From assembly GCA_009840005.1 (NCBI GenBank), contig VXOR01000042.1:1-64000 (forward strand): a stretch of 64,000 bases of DNA. The letters are read 5' to 3'. The notes beneath the pieces were generated by a model, which saw only the letters and a program-made list of their open reading frames with translations, was not told the DNA's origin and did no database searches. This document shows positions 26,235 through 34,397 of this stretch, piece by piece. Source of the DNA: Gemmatimonadota bacterium. Its GTDB lineage: Bacteria; Latescibacterota; UBA2968; UBA8231. Every line of letters begins with the position of its first letter. Position 1 is the first letter of the stretch. Position numbers and translations under genes: made by a program.

Positions 26235-28955
26235 TCAACTCACGGCGTTAAAAACATCTTCGTTGAGCCGTTCAACCACCTGCCTGAGTCCCTCTTCACC
26301 GAACAGTTCGACCCCCTTGCCAACGACGTCGAGAATCGAAAGCGGTGGCTCGAAGAGGTCCTCGATACGCACACGACCGGTAGCGACGCCGCGATTCTTA
26401 ATCAGGGAGAGGTACTCGGCTTGCTGTGGGGTGAGCGAGCGCGACACGAGCCACGCCCGGAAGGACTCCTCAATTTTCTCCTCGCGGCTCTTGATACGCA
26501 GTCGCCCAAGCGCGGCGCGGATGAAATCGACGAGGTTGCCGCCGGGGTTGCGGTAGGCGCGGCGCAGGTTGTCCTCATTGAAGTAGTGGTCGGGCCGATT
26601 CAGGCGACGGGCAAGTTCCTCCTCCTCACCCGGTTTGAGTGGCTCATCGTCGCGTACCTTCCGCAGGAGCGGATCATCGACCGCTTGGGTGCGAATCGTT
26701 TCTTCCCAGTGGGTGACGTATTCCTCCTTGTCAATACGCTCACCCTCGGGGCCAACCTCGACGTAGGAGACTGCTTCGAGCCATTCATCTTCGAGGCCCA
26801 ACTCTACGAGCTCCCGCATCGGCGGAGTCGGGCCATCGCTTGGCGTTTGCTCGCCCGTCGTGCCGGTGAAGACGTCGCTGTCGCTGTCTTCAAAATACTG
26901 GTGGTTCCGGAAGAAGTCGTAGATAACAAATTTCTGCTTATGGATATGGGGTGCAGTGCGCGTACCACGACCCCGCATCTGCTGGTAGAGGATGGGGCTA
27001 CGCACCCGCCGACAGATCACCAAATGCAGCACCTCTCGACAATCGAAGCCAGTGTCAAGCATACCAACGCTCACCGCGATCATGGGATAGGTTTCGGTCT
27101 TAAACTTCCGAATTAGGGCATCCGGATCGGCCACATCAGAAGTGATAACCTCGGCGTAGCGCCCCTTGTGTTCGGGGTGCAACTCGTTCAGATACTGCGT
27201 CAGTCGTGCCGCGTGGTGCTTAGTGATGGCAAAGACGATTGCCTTGCCGGGGCCTATAGTCTGGCCCGGAGCGAGTTCGTGATAGCTCTCCCAAGCGAGC
27301 CGGTCGAACTCTTCCATCATAAGCCGATTTGACTTCTCATTGGTCCAGCGGCGCTCAAACTCGACGGGATCGTAGTGCTCGTCTTCAACTTCGGCACCCT
27401 CGGCGAGGATCTCGGTGATACCCGTAGCAAAGCGATAAGGCACCAGATACTTGTCGCGGAAGGCATCCTTTATCGAATAGGAGACGTCAGGTTTGCCCGG
27501 CTCGCATTGGTAGAAGTCGTAGGTATTCCGCTCGATGTAACTAGCCGGGGTAGCGGTGAGGCCGATGTGAAGAGCGTCGAAGCGGGTGAGCGCACCCTGC
27601 CACGCACCGTAGATGGAACGGTGGCACTCGTCGGCGATGACGATGTCGAAGTATCCGGCGGTGTATTCGTCCACGCGGCCGATCATAGTCTGAAGTAGAG
27701 CCACTGTGATCTGCTGCTCCTGACGCGCCATACCGGGTCGCAGCCAGTAGCTCGAATACACATTTAGAACATCTTGGATAGCTTCCAGCGCCTGCTTCGC
27801 GAGTTGCTCGCGGTCCACTAAGAAGAGCACGCGCTCAGCCCAGCCGGCTTGAAAGAGACGCTTGAGATATAAGCAGATAAGATCAGTCTTACCCGTTCCG
27901 GTCGGCAGCTCAATCAGAAAACATCGCTTACCCAATTCCAGCGCGTGATCGAGCGCCTGCATCGCCTCGGTCTGATACTGCCGCACGGTGCGCGTCTCAC
28001 CTTGGCGGATGTAATGCTCGGGAATTTCCACGGTTGCCAGCACTTGGCGGCTATCGCGCATCTGCACCATGCGTTCCAGATCGCGTCGAGAGAAGAAGCC
28101 TGCGATCGGTCGAGCGTCGTCGTTTTGGTAGTCCCAGAAGTAAGTCAGTTCACCGTTAGCCAGAAAAATGAACGGTGCGCCGAGCGCCTTGGCATAGGGC
28201 AGCGCCTGCTGCTTGGCGGTATAGGGGTTGATGGAGTTCCTCTTGGCCTCAATCACGGCGAGAGGCCGACCGCGTTGGTCGTAGAGGACATAGTCGGCAC
28301 GACCGGATGTAGGCTCGTCTTCTTCGACTGATTCGAGTACGCAAACGAATTCGCCTACGACGCGCAGGTCACCTTCGGCGCTGGGATCAAAGACGAGATC
28401 GCTGTAAGCCGGATCGGGATTGAGCGGCTGTAGCCGGATCTCGCGATGAGTCCAACTGTCGTCGTTCGGCACCTCTGTCTTCGTACTGGTGTATTTTTTG
28501 ACGGAGAATTCGCCGCCGAGCGCGGGGTCGGTGCAGCCTCGGTGCCAGACGAGAACCAGCTTACCCTCCCTAGTCCCACCGCGTTCGGCCCGGAAGAGGC
28601 AGTAAGAGCCGTCGGGGATGGTGGGCTCCATTGAGCGTCCTTCGACGCGCGCCACGAAGCGGTCTCGGGTAAGCCGTACGTGGTCGGGTACCGGCATCCA
28701 CCCGAGTTCTTCAGAGTCGAGTCCAACAGCACAGTCTGGGCCGAAGTTACCAGCAGCAGCCAGAAGGTCATAAACCGGAGCGTGTACCTGAAAAGCACGC
28801 GCCTGCGAGCGGTCAACGAGTCCGACGGCAGACTGCGAACTCGCGACCGGAACCTCGGTCCCAACCATCGACTTGTCGGCCGGGTCCCAACCCGACTGCC
28901 GCAGCAATTCGTCAATCGCGATGCGAGCGTCCGTCTCGCGCTCGTGCCGGTTCAT
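26235..28955 (-). CDS. hsdR: Type I restriction endonuclease HsdR with an inserted S24 (LexA/CI-type) peptidase-like domain
   Basis: Restriction and translocation subunit, 906 aa. The PD-(D/E)xK nuclease starts at residue 1 (RIAIDELLRQSGW), is interrupted at about residue 40, and resumes at about 217 with Asp221 and the Glu236-x-Lys238 box (AVIEAKR). The interrupting 170 residues form an S24 peptidase-like domain: VEGRSMEPTIPDGSYCLFR with the nucleophile Ser108, then the general-base Lys at about 153 in GEFSVKKY. Helicase motifs follow (GTGKT 353-357, DECH 442-445), then the C-terminal helical region. The S24 fold in LexA/CI cleaves itself upon SOS signalling. Here it may gate the nuclease, which is inference. 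The ATG overlaps the vapC-like stop by one base (TGATG). Confidence 0.93.
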   Translation of the reverse strand: MNRHERETDARIAIDELLRQSGWDPADKSMVGTEVPVASSQSAVGLVDRSQARAFQVHAPVYDLLAAAGNFGPDCAVGLDSEELGWMPVPDHVRLTRDRFVARVEGRSMEPTIPDGSYCLFRAERGGTREGKLVLVWHRGCTDPALGGEFSVKKYTSTKTEVPNDDSWTHREIRLQPLNPDPAYSDLVFDPSAEGDLRVVGEFVCVLESVEEDEPTSGRADYVLYDQRGRPLAVIEAKRNSINPYTAKQQALPYAKALGAPFIFLANGELTYFWDYQNDDARPIAGFFSRRDLERMVQMRDSRQVLATVEIPEHYIRQGETRTVRQYQTEAMQALDHALELGKRCFLIELPTGTGKTDLICLYLKRLFQAGWAERVLFLVDREQLAKQALEAIQDVLNVYSSYWLRPGMARQEQQITVALLQTMIGRVDEYTAGYFDIVIADECHRSIYGAWQGALTRFDALHIGLTATPASYIERNTYDFYQCEPGKPDVSYSIKDAFRDKYLVPYRFATGITEILAEGAEVEDEHYDPVEFERRWTNEKSNRLMMEEFDRLAWESYHELAPGQTIGPGKAIVFAITKHHAARLTQYLNELHPEHKGRYAEVITSDVADPDALIRKFKTETYPMIAVSVGMLDTGFDCREVLHLVICRRVRSPILYQQMRGRGTRTAPHIHKQKFVIYDFFRNHQYFEDSDSDVFTGTTGEQTPSDGPTPPMRELVELGLEDEWLEAVSYVEVGPEGERIDKEEYVTHWEETIRTQAVDDPLLRKVRDDEPLKPGEEEELARRLNRPDHYFNEDNLRRAYRNPGGNLVDFIRAALGRLRIKSREEKIEESFRAWLVSRSLTPQQAEYLSLIKNRGVATGRVRIEDLFEPPLSILDVVGKGVELFGEEGLRQVVERLNEDVFNAVS

Positions 28956-29422
28956 CAGATTTCCTCACACACAGTGAGTATCTCTTCCGGCGTCCGGTCC
29001 GGCGTGGCAAACGGATTGACCACCTGAACCGTGCCGAACTCTTGGCCGTCTTGCAGGTCCTCGGTCAGCAGAACCTTGCACTCGCAGGTCTGCGCGGCGG
29101 CAATAATGAGCGCGTCCCACCAGGACAGGGAAAAGCGATCCTGCAAGACCCAAGCTCGGTTCAGCATCGCTAGGTCAACGGCTACTGGTTGCCACACTGC
29201 CACTTCCCGTACGATTATTCGGGCCTCTGCCACATCGACGTTCAGCCGACGTTTGCTTGTGAGGGTGGAGTAGAGTTCCTGCAGAACCTGAAAACTCACG
29301 CGACCAGAGCGGTCACGTACGAGGAGCGAGATCCACTCGTCCGCGCGAGTTTTCTTCTCGGGTTCCGAGTCGTCATGCAGATAGACGAATACGTTGGTGT
29401 CAACGAAGACCGGGCCGATCAT
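28955..29422 (-). CDS. PIN-domain toxin (VapC-like) leading the hsd operon
   Basis: 155 aa from the ATG at 29422, which has GGAGGAA about six bases upstream. PIN residues are visible: Asp in VFVDTNVFVYLHD, Glu in FQVLQELYSTL, Asp in LSWWDALIIAAAQ and the final acidic site LLTEDLQDGQEFG. It overlaps its ribbon-helix-helix antitoxin by 23 bases and its stop overlaps the hsdR start, so toxin-antitoxin and restriction genes share one transcript. An in-frame GTG/TTG further upstream would add about 11 residues without PIN similarity. Confidence 0.9.
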   Translation of the reverse strand: MIGPVFVDTNVFVYLHDDSEPEKKTRADEWISLLVRDRSGRVSFQVLQELYSTLTSKRRLNVDVAEARIIVREVAVWQPVAVDLAMLNRAWVLQDRFSLSWWDALIIAAAQTCECKVLLTEDLQDGQEFGTVQVVNPFATPDRTPEEILTVCEEI

Positions 29423-29648
29423 ACAGTTCCTCCCGCGTCGGCTTGCGTCCGTCAATCCACTCGATTTTTCGGGGTTTTCGCGCCCGCGTCAAAAAGCGTT
29501 CCATTGCAATCTCGTACTCGTCTTCCTGACGCTGCATACTTTCCAGCAGTTCAGCCAGCCATTTGGAAACGCTGCGCTCGTTTTCGGCGGCCTTGATCCG
29601 CAGCCACCGGGCGACATCCTCCGGTAGGGTGATGGTGATGTTCTTCAT
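29400..29648 (-). CDS. Ribbon-helix-helix (CopG-type) antitoxin
   Basis: 82 aa. The N-terminal MKNITITLPEDVARWLRIKA followed by SVSKWLAELLESM is a classic RHH DNA-binding fold. The basic/acidic C-terminus (RKPRKIEWIDGRKPTREELY) would wrap the PIN toxin encoded next. First gene of the 29.6-23.3 kb operon, behind the TTGACA-N17-TATTCT promoter at 29740-29712. As an autorepressor it could control the whole restriction operon. Confidence 0.9.
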   Translation of the reverse strand: MKNITITLPEDVARWLRIKAAENERSVSKWLAELLESMQRQEDEYEIAMERFLTRARKPRKIEWIDGRKPTREELYDRPGLR

Positions 29649-29679
29649 GCTAAGCCTCCAGTACTAGGTGCCAAAGGAC

Positions 29680-29741
29680 CGGGGACGATCCGCGATGATT
29701 TTTATAACACAAGAATAGTGGAACACGAAAATCGTGTCAAT
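29680..29741 (-). repeat. Right copy of the 62-bp promoter-containing repeat
   Basis: Direct repeat of 14950-15011 (about 45 of 62 bases identical, no gaps). It contains the promoter of the vapBC-hsd operon. Its position at the other end of the 14.7-kb defence island makes it a candidate boundary repeat. Confidence 0.7.
29712..29740 (-). promoter_or_regulatory. Sigma70-type promoter of the vapBC-hsdRMS operon
   Basis: Minus strand TTGACA (29740-29735), 17-bp spacer CGATTTTCGTGTTCCAC, TATTCT (29717-29712), then a leader of about 60 bases to the antitoxin ATG at 29648. It matches the promoters at 15010-14982 and 15102-15074. Confidence 0.65.
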
Positions 29742-29770
29742 GAAGCGGAGATCGGAACGTGCTATAATAC

Positions 29771-29829
29771 TCGAATGATTCGAGAAGCGGATTGTCTTGT
29801 TTCTACTATTCTGCGTCTATCTGCGGATA
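29771..29829 (-). repeat. Dispersed short repeat (copy also at 63929-63993)
   Basis: Read on the minus strand it contains ATCCGCAGATAGACGCAGAA, a run of A/C-rich sequence and CGAATCATTCGA. The same order of blocks occurs on the plus strand at the right window end. It holds no gene. Confidence 0.55.
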
Positions 29830-29839
29830 CAAAACTCAA

Positions 29840-30520
29840 CTACGCCAACTGCTCGTCAGAAGCAATCCGACCGTCGTGGATGCGGATCATCCGCTCGGCC
29901 TGTAGGGCAATAACCGGATCGTGGGTCACCAAAAGCACGGTGTTGCCCTCCGCGTGTAAGGTATCGAAGAGAATCATGATCTCCTCACCAGTGCTGGAAT
30001 CGAGGTTGCCAGTCGGCTCGTCGGCCAGCAGCAGCGAAGGCCCGTTAGCTAAGGCGCGGGCAATAGCCACCCGCTGACATTGGCCGCCGGACAACTCGGT
30101 CGGGCGGTGCGTCATGCGGTCGGCCAAACCAACCCGCTCCAGCGCCTCAATCGCCCGGGCGCGGCGCACCTTGCGGCGCTGGCCATTGTAAATCAGCGGC
30201 AACTCGACATTTTGCAAAGCCGACGCGCGCGGCAGCAAGTTGAAGGTCTGGAAGATGAAGCCAACGCGGCTGTTGCGCACTTCGGCGAGCTCGTTGGCAT
30301 TCATGCCCGACACATCCGTGCCGTCCAAGCGATACGTCCCATCCGTGGGCGAATCCAAGCAGCCTAAGATGTTCATCAGCGTGGATTTGCCCGAGCCAGA
30401 AGGCCCCATCAGCGCGACGTATTCATTGTCCTCAATCGCCAAATCCACCGAGCGCAAGGCGTGTACTTCCTCAGTGCCGCGCACATATACCTTGCTAATG
30501 TCATTCAGTTCGATCAGCAC
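29840..30520 (-). CDS. MacB/LolD-type ABC transporter ATP-binding protein
   Basis: Cytoplasmic ATPase of a MacB-like extrusion system, 226 aa from the GTG at 30520. The open frame extends further into the permease gene, but the ATPase fold starts at [12 protein letters not shown], with GGAG a few bases upstream. Walker A is GPSGSGKST, the signature [15 protein letters not shown] (Gln-Cys in place of the usual Gln-Gln), Walker [12 protein letters not shown] and the H-loop VTHD. It follows two separate permease genes, so ATPase and membrane domains are split, unlike MacB of E. coli. Confidence 0.94.
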   Translation of the reverse strand: MLIELNDISKVYVRGTEEVHALRSVDLAIEDNEYVALMGPSGSGKSTLMNILGCLDSPTDGTYRLDGTDVSGMNANELAEVRNSRVGFIFQTFNLLPRASALQNVELPLIYNGQRRKVRRARAIEALERVGLADRMTHRPTELSGGQCQRVAIARALANGPSLLLADEPTGNLDSSTGEEIMILFDTLHAEGNTVLLVTHDPVIALQAERMIRIHDGRIASDEQLA

Positions 30521-30524
30521 GAGA

Positions 30525-31748
30525 TCACTCCGAGCGCAACGCATCCACCGGATCGAGCCGGGCAGCGCGGGCCGCCGGATAGATGCCAAAGAAAAGACCT
30601 ATCGCGATAGACAAGGCCAGCACGAACAGCGTGGCCTCCGGCGAGACAATGCTGGGAAAGTCCAATTCGCTGTAATGGGAAATGACGCGCGCAATGCCCT
30701 CGCCCAACCCATAGCCCGCAGCCACCCCGAGCGCGCCCCCCGTCAAGCTCAAGGCCATCGCCTCAATCACGAATTGCCACAGCAGCGTCACCGGCTTGGC
30801 GCCGAGGGCCTTGCGGATGCCAATCTCGCGGGTGCGCTCGGCCACCGACACCAGCAAAATGTTCATAATGCCAATACCCCCGACCAACAGCGAAATCCCC
30901 GCAATCCCACCCACGACCAACTTCAACAGCAAAATAGTCTGCTCAACCTGCTCTAGGATGCTGCGGCCACTGACGATCTGATAGCTAGCCTCTGGGCCGT
31001 GGCGCTTTTTGAGTGCCTTTTCAATAGCCTCGGTAATGTCGGGCACGTCTTCTTGCTCCTTGGCGTGGGCTACCATGGCTTGGATGTACTTGTTGCCGGC
31101 GAGACGTCGCTGGGCCGTCGTCACCGGTACCAGCACTTGATCTCCCCAGTCCTCGCCAAAGGTCTGGCGCTCCTCCATGAGACCCACTACCGTAAAGCGT
31201 TGACCGTTGAGCTTGAGCTCGCGGCCCAAGAAGGGAGCCAAGCCAAACACCTCCTCGCGCACCTCTTGCCCAATCACGCAGACCCGGCGGAGCTTGTCCA
31301 AGTCGGCGTTGATTAGAAAGCGGCCCTCGGCCACCTCCCAGTTGTACACCTCGGCGAACTCGGGCAAGGTCCCAGCCGCCCGGCTCTGGTAGCTGGCCTT
31401 GCGATAGCGCAGATTGGCTCCACTGTTCATAGAAGGCAGAACCGCGGCCAAGCGGTCGGAGGATTGCTCGACCACGCGCAGGTCGTCCATAGTCAAGGGC
31501 TTAGAGCGGGGGTTGGGCACCCAGCGGCCGTCCTTGAGCTGCATGTATTGCGGCGAGATCATCACGAACTGCGCCCCGCCTAACTTGCCGAACTCGTCGA
31601 TGACGAACTGCCGCATCCCCTCGCCAATGGACACGATGCCCACGACCGCGCCGACTCCAATCATCATGCCCAACAAGGTCAGCGCCGTGCGCAGCTTGTT
31701 GACCCATATTTGCCCGAGGGCAATGCGGATGGATTCGAGGAAAATCAC
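30525..31748 (-). CDS. MacB-like (FtsX-type) ABC transporter permease, second copy
   Basis: 407 aa. An N-terminal membrane helix ([26 protein letters not shown]) is followed by a large periplasmic MacB_PCD domain, three C-terminal helices, and the terminal motif [16 protein letters not shown]. It starts with a GTG overlapping the preceding permease stop (GTGA). Its segment 30793-30911 is almost identical at DNA level to the paralogue at 32016-32134, although the rest has diverged. The two permeases probably form a heterodimer. Confidence 0.93.
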   Translation of the reverse strand: MIFLESIRIALGQIWVNKLRTALTLLGMMIGVGAVVGIVSIGEGMRQFVIDEFGKLGGAQFVMISPQYMQLKDGRWVPNPRSKPLTMDDLRVVEQSSDRLAAVLPSMNSGANLRYRKASYQSRAAGTLPEFAEVYNWEVAEGRFLINADLDKLRRVCVIGQEVREEVFGLAPFLGRELKLNGQRFTVVGLMEERQTFGEDWGDQVLVPVTTAQRRLAGNKYIQAMVAHAKEQEDVPDITEAIEKALKKRHGPEASYQIVSGRSILEQVEQTILLLKLVVGGIAGISLLVGGIGIMNILLVSVAERTREIGIRKALGAKPVTLLWQFVIEAMALSLTGGALGVAAGYGLGEGIARVISHYSELDFPSIVSPEATLFVLALSIAIGLFFGIYPAARAARLDPVDALRSE

Positions 31749-32974
31749 GTGCGACGCAGCGCTTCTACCGGGTCGAGCCGGGCAGCGCGAAAGGCGGGAT
31801 AGACGCCGAAGAAGATGCCAACCACCGATGAAAAGCCGACGGCCCAGAGCACAGACTCAGCCGAGACAATGCTAGTAAAGGGCGCGCCGGGCGCGAGTTG
31901 CTGAATGACGAAGGCCGCCCCCAAGCCAAATCCGAAGCCAGTGAGGATGCCCAACAGGCCGCCGACCATGCTCAATACGACGGACTCGGCGAGGAATTGG
32001 CCGAGGATGTGGCGCGGCTTGGCGCCGAGGGCCTTGCGAATGCCAATCTCGCGGGTGCGCTCGGCCACCGACACCAGCAAGATGTTCATAATGCCAATGC
32101 CGCCGACCAACAGCGAAATTCCCGCAATCCCACCGCCCACCTGCTGCAGGACGCGGAAGAACTCATTGGCATCGTCTATCTCTCCCTGGCTAGTCTCGAT
32201 CCTGAACTCGTCGCCGTGCTCGTGATGTCGCCGCAGGACGCGACGCACTGCAGCAACGACCCGCTCGACAGCAGCCAAATCCTCGACGAAGAGCGTGAGT
32301 TCCGAGAAGTGATCCTCGCCGCGCAGCCGCTTTTGGGCCGTGGTGTACGGAACCAACACGATGTTGCCGTCACTGCGGCCAAAGCGGACGCGCTCGTCGA
32401 GTACGCCAATCACCACGTAGCGGTCGCCGTTGAGCAGGATTTCCTCGCCCAGCGGGTTGGCCCCCTGAAAGAGGTCTTTATGCACATCGTCGCCGAGCAA
32501 GCAGACCTTGCGGGCGAAGCGCAAGTCGTCCGCACTCAGGGGCCGACCGCTGATCACAGGCCAGTTGAAGCCCTCGTTAAACGCCCCGGACGTGCCCGTA
32601 TAGCGCGCATCCACAGTGGTCTTGCCGCGCTGGAGCGAAGCGCTGCCCTCGACGCTAGGCACGAGCGCGTGTAGCCCGTCGATTTCCCGCAGCATGGCCG
32701 CCATGTCGGCCGCGGTCAAATGCTCCTCCCAAGGGCGGCGCACCCAGCGGCCATCCTTGCGCACCCACTGACGCGGCGGCTCCACCTCGATCATACCCGC
32801 CCCGCCGCTGAAGACAAACTGCGAGATCACTTCGCGGCGCAATCCCTCCCCCAGCGACACCACGGCAATGATAGCCGCCACGCCAATGACAATGCCCAAC
32901 AGCGTCAGCAGCGAGCGCAGCTTGTGCGCCCGGAGCTGACCCAAGCCGGCAAAGAGGGGTTCGAGAACGGTCAT
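31745..32974 (-). CDS. MacB-like (FtsX-type) ABC transporter permease, first copy
   Basis: 409 aa from the ATG at 32974. The frame is open further upstream, but the conserved N-terminal helix region (LRSLLTLLGIVIGVAAIIAV) fits this start. It has a periplasmic MacB_PCD domain, three C-terminal helices (with [19 protein letters not shown]) and the end motif [12 protein letters not shown]. It is coupled to the second permease by a four-base overlap and preceded by the 24-bp tandem repeats at 33017. Together with the ATPase and the MacA-like adaptor it should export a lipoprotein, peptide or macrolide-like compound. Confidence 0.93.
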   Translation of the reverse strand: MTVLEPLFAGLGQLRAHKLRSLLTLLGIVIGVAAIIAVVSLGEGLRREVISQFVFSGGAGMIEVEPPRQWVRKDGRWVRRPWEEHLTAADMAAMLREIDGLHALVPSVEGSASLQRGKTTVDARYTGTSGAFNEGFNWPVISGRPLSADDLRFARKVCLLGDDVHKDLFQGANPLGEEILLNGDRYVVIGVLDERVRFGRSDGNIVLVPYTTAQKRLRGEDHFSELTLFVEDLAAVERVVAAVRRVLRRHHEHGDEFRIETSQGEIDDANEFFRVLQQVGGGIAGISLLVGGIGIMNILLVSVAERTREIGIRKALGAKPRHILGQFLAESVVLSMVGGLLGILTGFGFGLGAAFVIQQLAPGAPFTSIVSAESVLWAVGFSSVVGIFFGVYPAFRAARLDPVEALRRT

Positions 32975-33016
32975 TGGCGTTTTTCGTCCTGCGGATTGAA
33001 AACGTAGCAATTAAAG

Positions 33017-33078
33017 CGTTGACTAAATTTATTCAGAATCCGTTGACTAAATTTATTCAGAGTCCATTGACTAAATTT
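33017..33078. repeat. 24-bp tandem repeat upstream of the MacB-like permeases
   Basis: Units at 33017-33040 and 33041-33064 differ at one base (core TTGACTAAATTTATTCAG). A third, partial unit starts at 33065. AT-rich in a GC-rich setting, between hicB and the permease start, it may be operator sites or a replication slip. No ORF is involved. Confidence 0.7.
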
Positions 33079-33200
33079 CAAAAATGAACACAACTATATG
33101 ATATTCAATGAATTTAGAAGAATTCCGAATTCGCAATACTCACCTCAATGACTCCTTTTTCGGCCTTGACCCACACCTCAGACGCCTGCGCGATCAGCTC

Positions 33201-33416
33201 CTACTCCTCCTCATCTTCCAGCCAATCACTCACGATCTTGACTAGCTGGCGGAGTACATCTCTGCGGTCTGATCCGTGGCAACAAGGCCCTGCAATTCCC
33301 GGACACGAACCAATAAAGACTTGATCTTCTTCCGACCACTCGACGACGAGGGGATACGATAGGGCGGCCTTGTCGCCCGCGGGGCCGTCGTGCATCCTCG
33401 TTGCATTCAAGGTCAT
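33201..33416 (-). CDS. hicB: HicB-like antitoxin (short form)
   Basis: 71 aa. The partial RNase H-like HicB fold is visible in YPLVVEWSEEDQVFIGSCPG, followed by an acidic helix ending DWLEDEEE. There is no separate C-terminal DNA-binding domain, so it may bind DNA only with HicA or not autoregulate. Its ATG overlaps the HicA stop (ATGA). After its TAG the same frame continues open for about 28 codons, probably without meaning. Confidence 0.85.
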   Translation of the reverse strand: MTLNATRMHDGPAGDKAALSYPLVVEWSEEDQVFIGSCPGIAGPCCHGSDRRDVLRQLVKIVSDWLEDEEE

Positions 33417-33613
33417 TCTAGAGCCTCCTCAATGGCTTCTTTTACTTCTTTTTCTTGATAATGGTGGGCATCATCGCCTCGGTTCCCCGAAAGCGTTACC
33501 TGTGGACCTTTAGGGTGCTGGTATCGTCTATGGCTTCCGCCGCGTTTGTTCTTTCGGAGGCGGAAGCCCGCCCGTTCTAGATCTGCCATAAGTTCTCGTA
33601 TCTTCCTAGGCAT
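33413..33613 (-). CDS. hicA: HicA-like mRNA interferase toxin
   Basis: 66 aa from the ATG at 33613. A double-stranded-RNA-binding-like fold with the catalytic His in KRGGSHRRYQHP and the C-terminal helix KEVKEAIEEALE. Toxin first and antitoxin second, overlapping by four bases, is the usual hicAB order. The pair sits inside the MacAB-like gene cluster, between a small membrane gene and the permeases, and was probably inserted there. Confidence 0.93.
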   Translation of the reverse strand: MPRKIRELMADLERAGFRLRKNKRGGSHRRYQHPKGPQVTLSGNRGDDAHHYQEKEVKEAIEEALE

Positions 33614-33670
33614 AGTAGTTAAGATTGTCGATCCTACCAATCCCCTAGCTTTTTGCGTCGAGAACGGGCA

Positions 33671-34243
33671 TCAGCGTTCCTCGTCCTCAAGATTATCGCT
33701 GAGAGCAGCGAGAAATTCGCGCGGCCTGTCTAGGGTCAACAGGACCGAATAATCTTTCTGAGTAGGCAGATATACGATCTGTGAAAGCTCGGTAACATCG
33801 GTAACAATTAACAGGGCTTTCTCCCCATCGTTTATTTTGAACCATCCCATCTTAGGCCCAGACCCACTATTACCGTTTAAGCGGGCGCGGATGCGGATGT
33901 CCGACCATGCCAATATTTTTGCTTCAGAAGGATCCAGCGATTTCAGCGACACATCGTGACCGTACAGCAGACTGTGTATCTGTAGCCTGTCTTGGGAGAT
34001 CTCGGCTCTGGTTCTAGGCGCGATGATTAATACCAAGGCAGTGGAGCCACCCACCAAGCAGAATAAGAATACAGGATAGAGGGTCCATATAATATTTCTC
34101 CCGTTTTTTTGCGGCGGCTCCATACCGTACAAAACTAGTCCGAGAATACCCAAAGTGATAGCCACGATAAAAGCCGGAAATCCAATAGAGACCCAAAAAA
34201 GAGCATAGGGACTCGGTGAGATGTAAAATACTTCTGGTACCAT
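33671..34243 (-). CDS. Small membrane protein with a probable PH-like domain, function unknown
   Basis: 190 aa from the ATG at 34243, which has AGAGGCAGG upstream. Two membrane helices near the N-terminus (YALFWVSIGFPAFIVAITLG and LYPVFLFCLVGGSTALVLII) are followed by a soluble domain of about 120 residues (ISQDRLQIHSLLYGHDVSLK, then LAWSDIRIRARLNGNSGS) that looks like bacterial PH-type domains. I recognise no specific family. It lies between the MacA-like gene and hicA and is not part of typical MacAB operons. Confidence 0.65.
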   Translation of the reverse strand: MVPEVFYISPSPYALFWVSIGFPAFIVAITLGILGLVLYGMEPPQKNGRNIIWTLYPVFLFCLVGGSTALVLIIAPRTRAEISQDRLQIHSLLYGHDVSLKSLDPSEAKILAWSDIRIRARLNGNSGSGPKMGWFKINDGEKALLIVTDVTELSQIVYLPTQKDYSVLLTLDRPREFLAALSDNLEDEER

Positions 34244-34259
34244 GACCTGCCTCTCCCAT

Positions 34260-34397
34260 TCACGCCCTTCTTTCCGCAATTTCGTCCAGCTTATGCACGA
34301 GTGACTCGGGATCGTGGTGGCCAAAAATGGTAAGACCTGAAGAACGGTGGGGCTCCTCATAGAGGATGTTGCTCGATGTTGAGTTCAGGACGCAACC
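34260..34397 (-). pseudogene. Possible gene fragment with no start codon
   Basis: After the MacA-like stop the same frame continues open to a TGA at 34262-34260 with protein-like sequence (YEEPHRSSGLTIFGHHDPES, then LVHKLDEIAERRA). It has no ATG, GTG or TTG. It may be the 3-prime end of a gene that lost its front, sitting 16 bases before the small membrane gene. Low confidence. Confidence 0.25.

Noticed and set aside
33117..33200. Open frame of about 28 codons following the hicB TAG in the same frame
   Set aside because: It has no start codon, no SECIS-like or read-through signal and no recognisable family.
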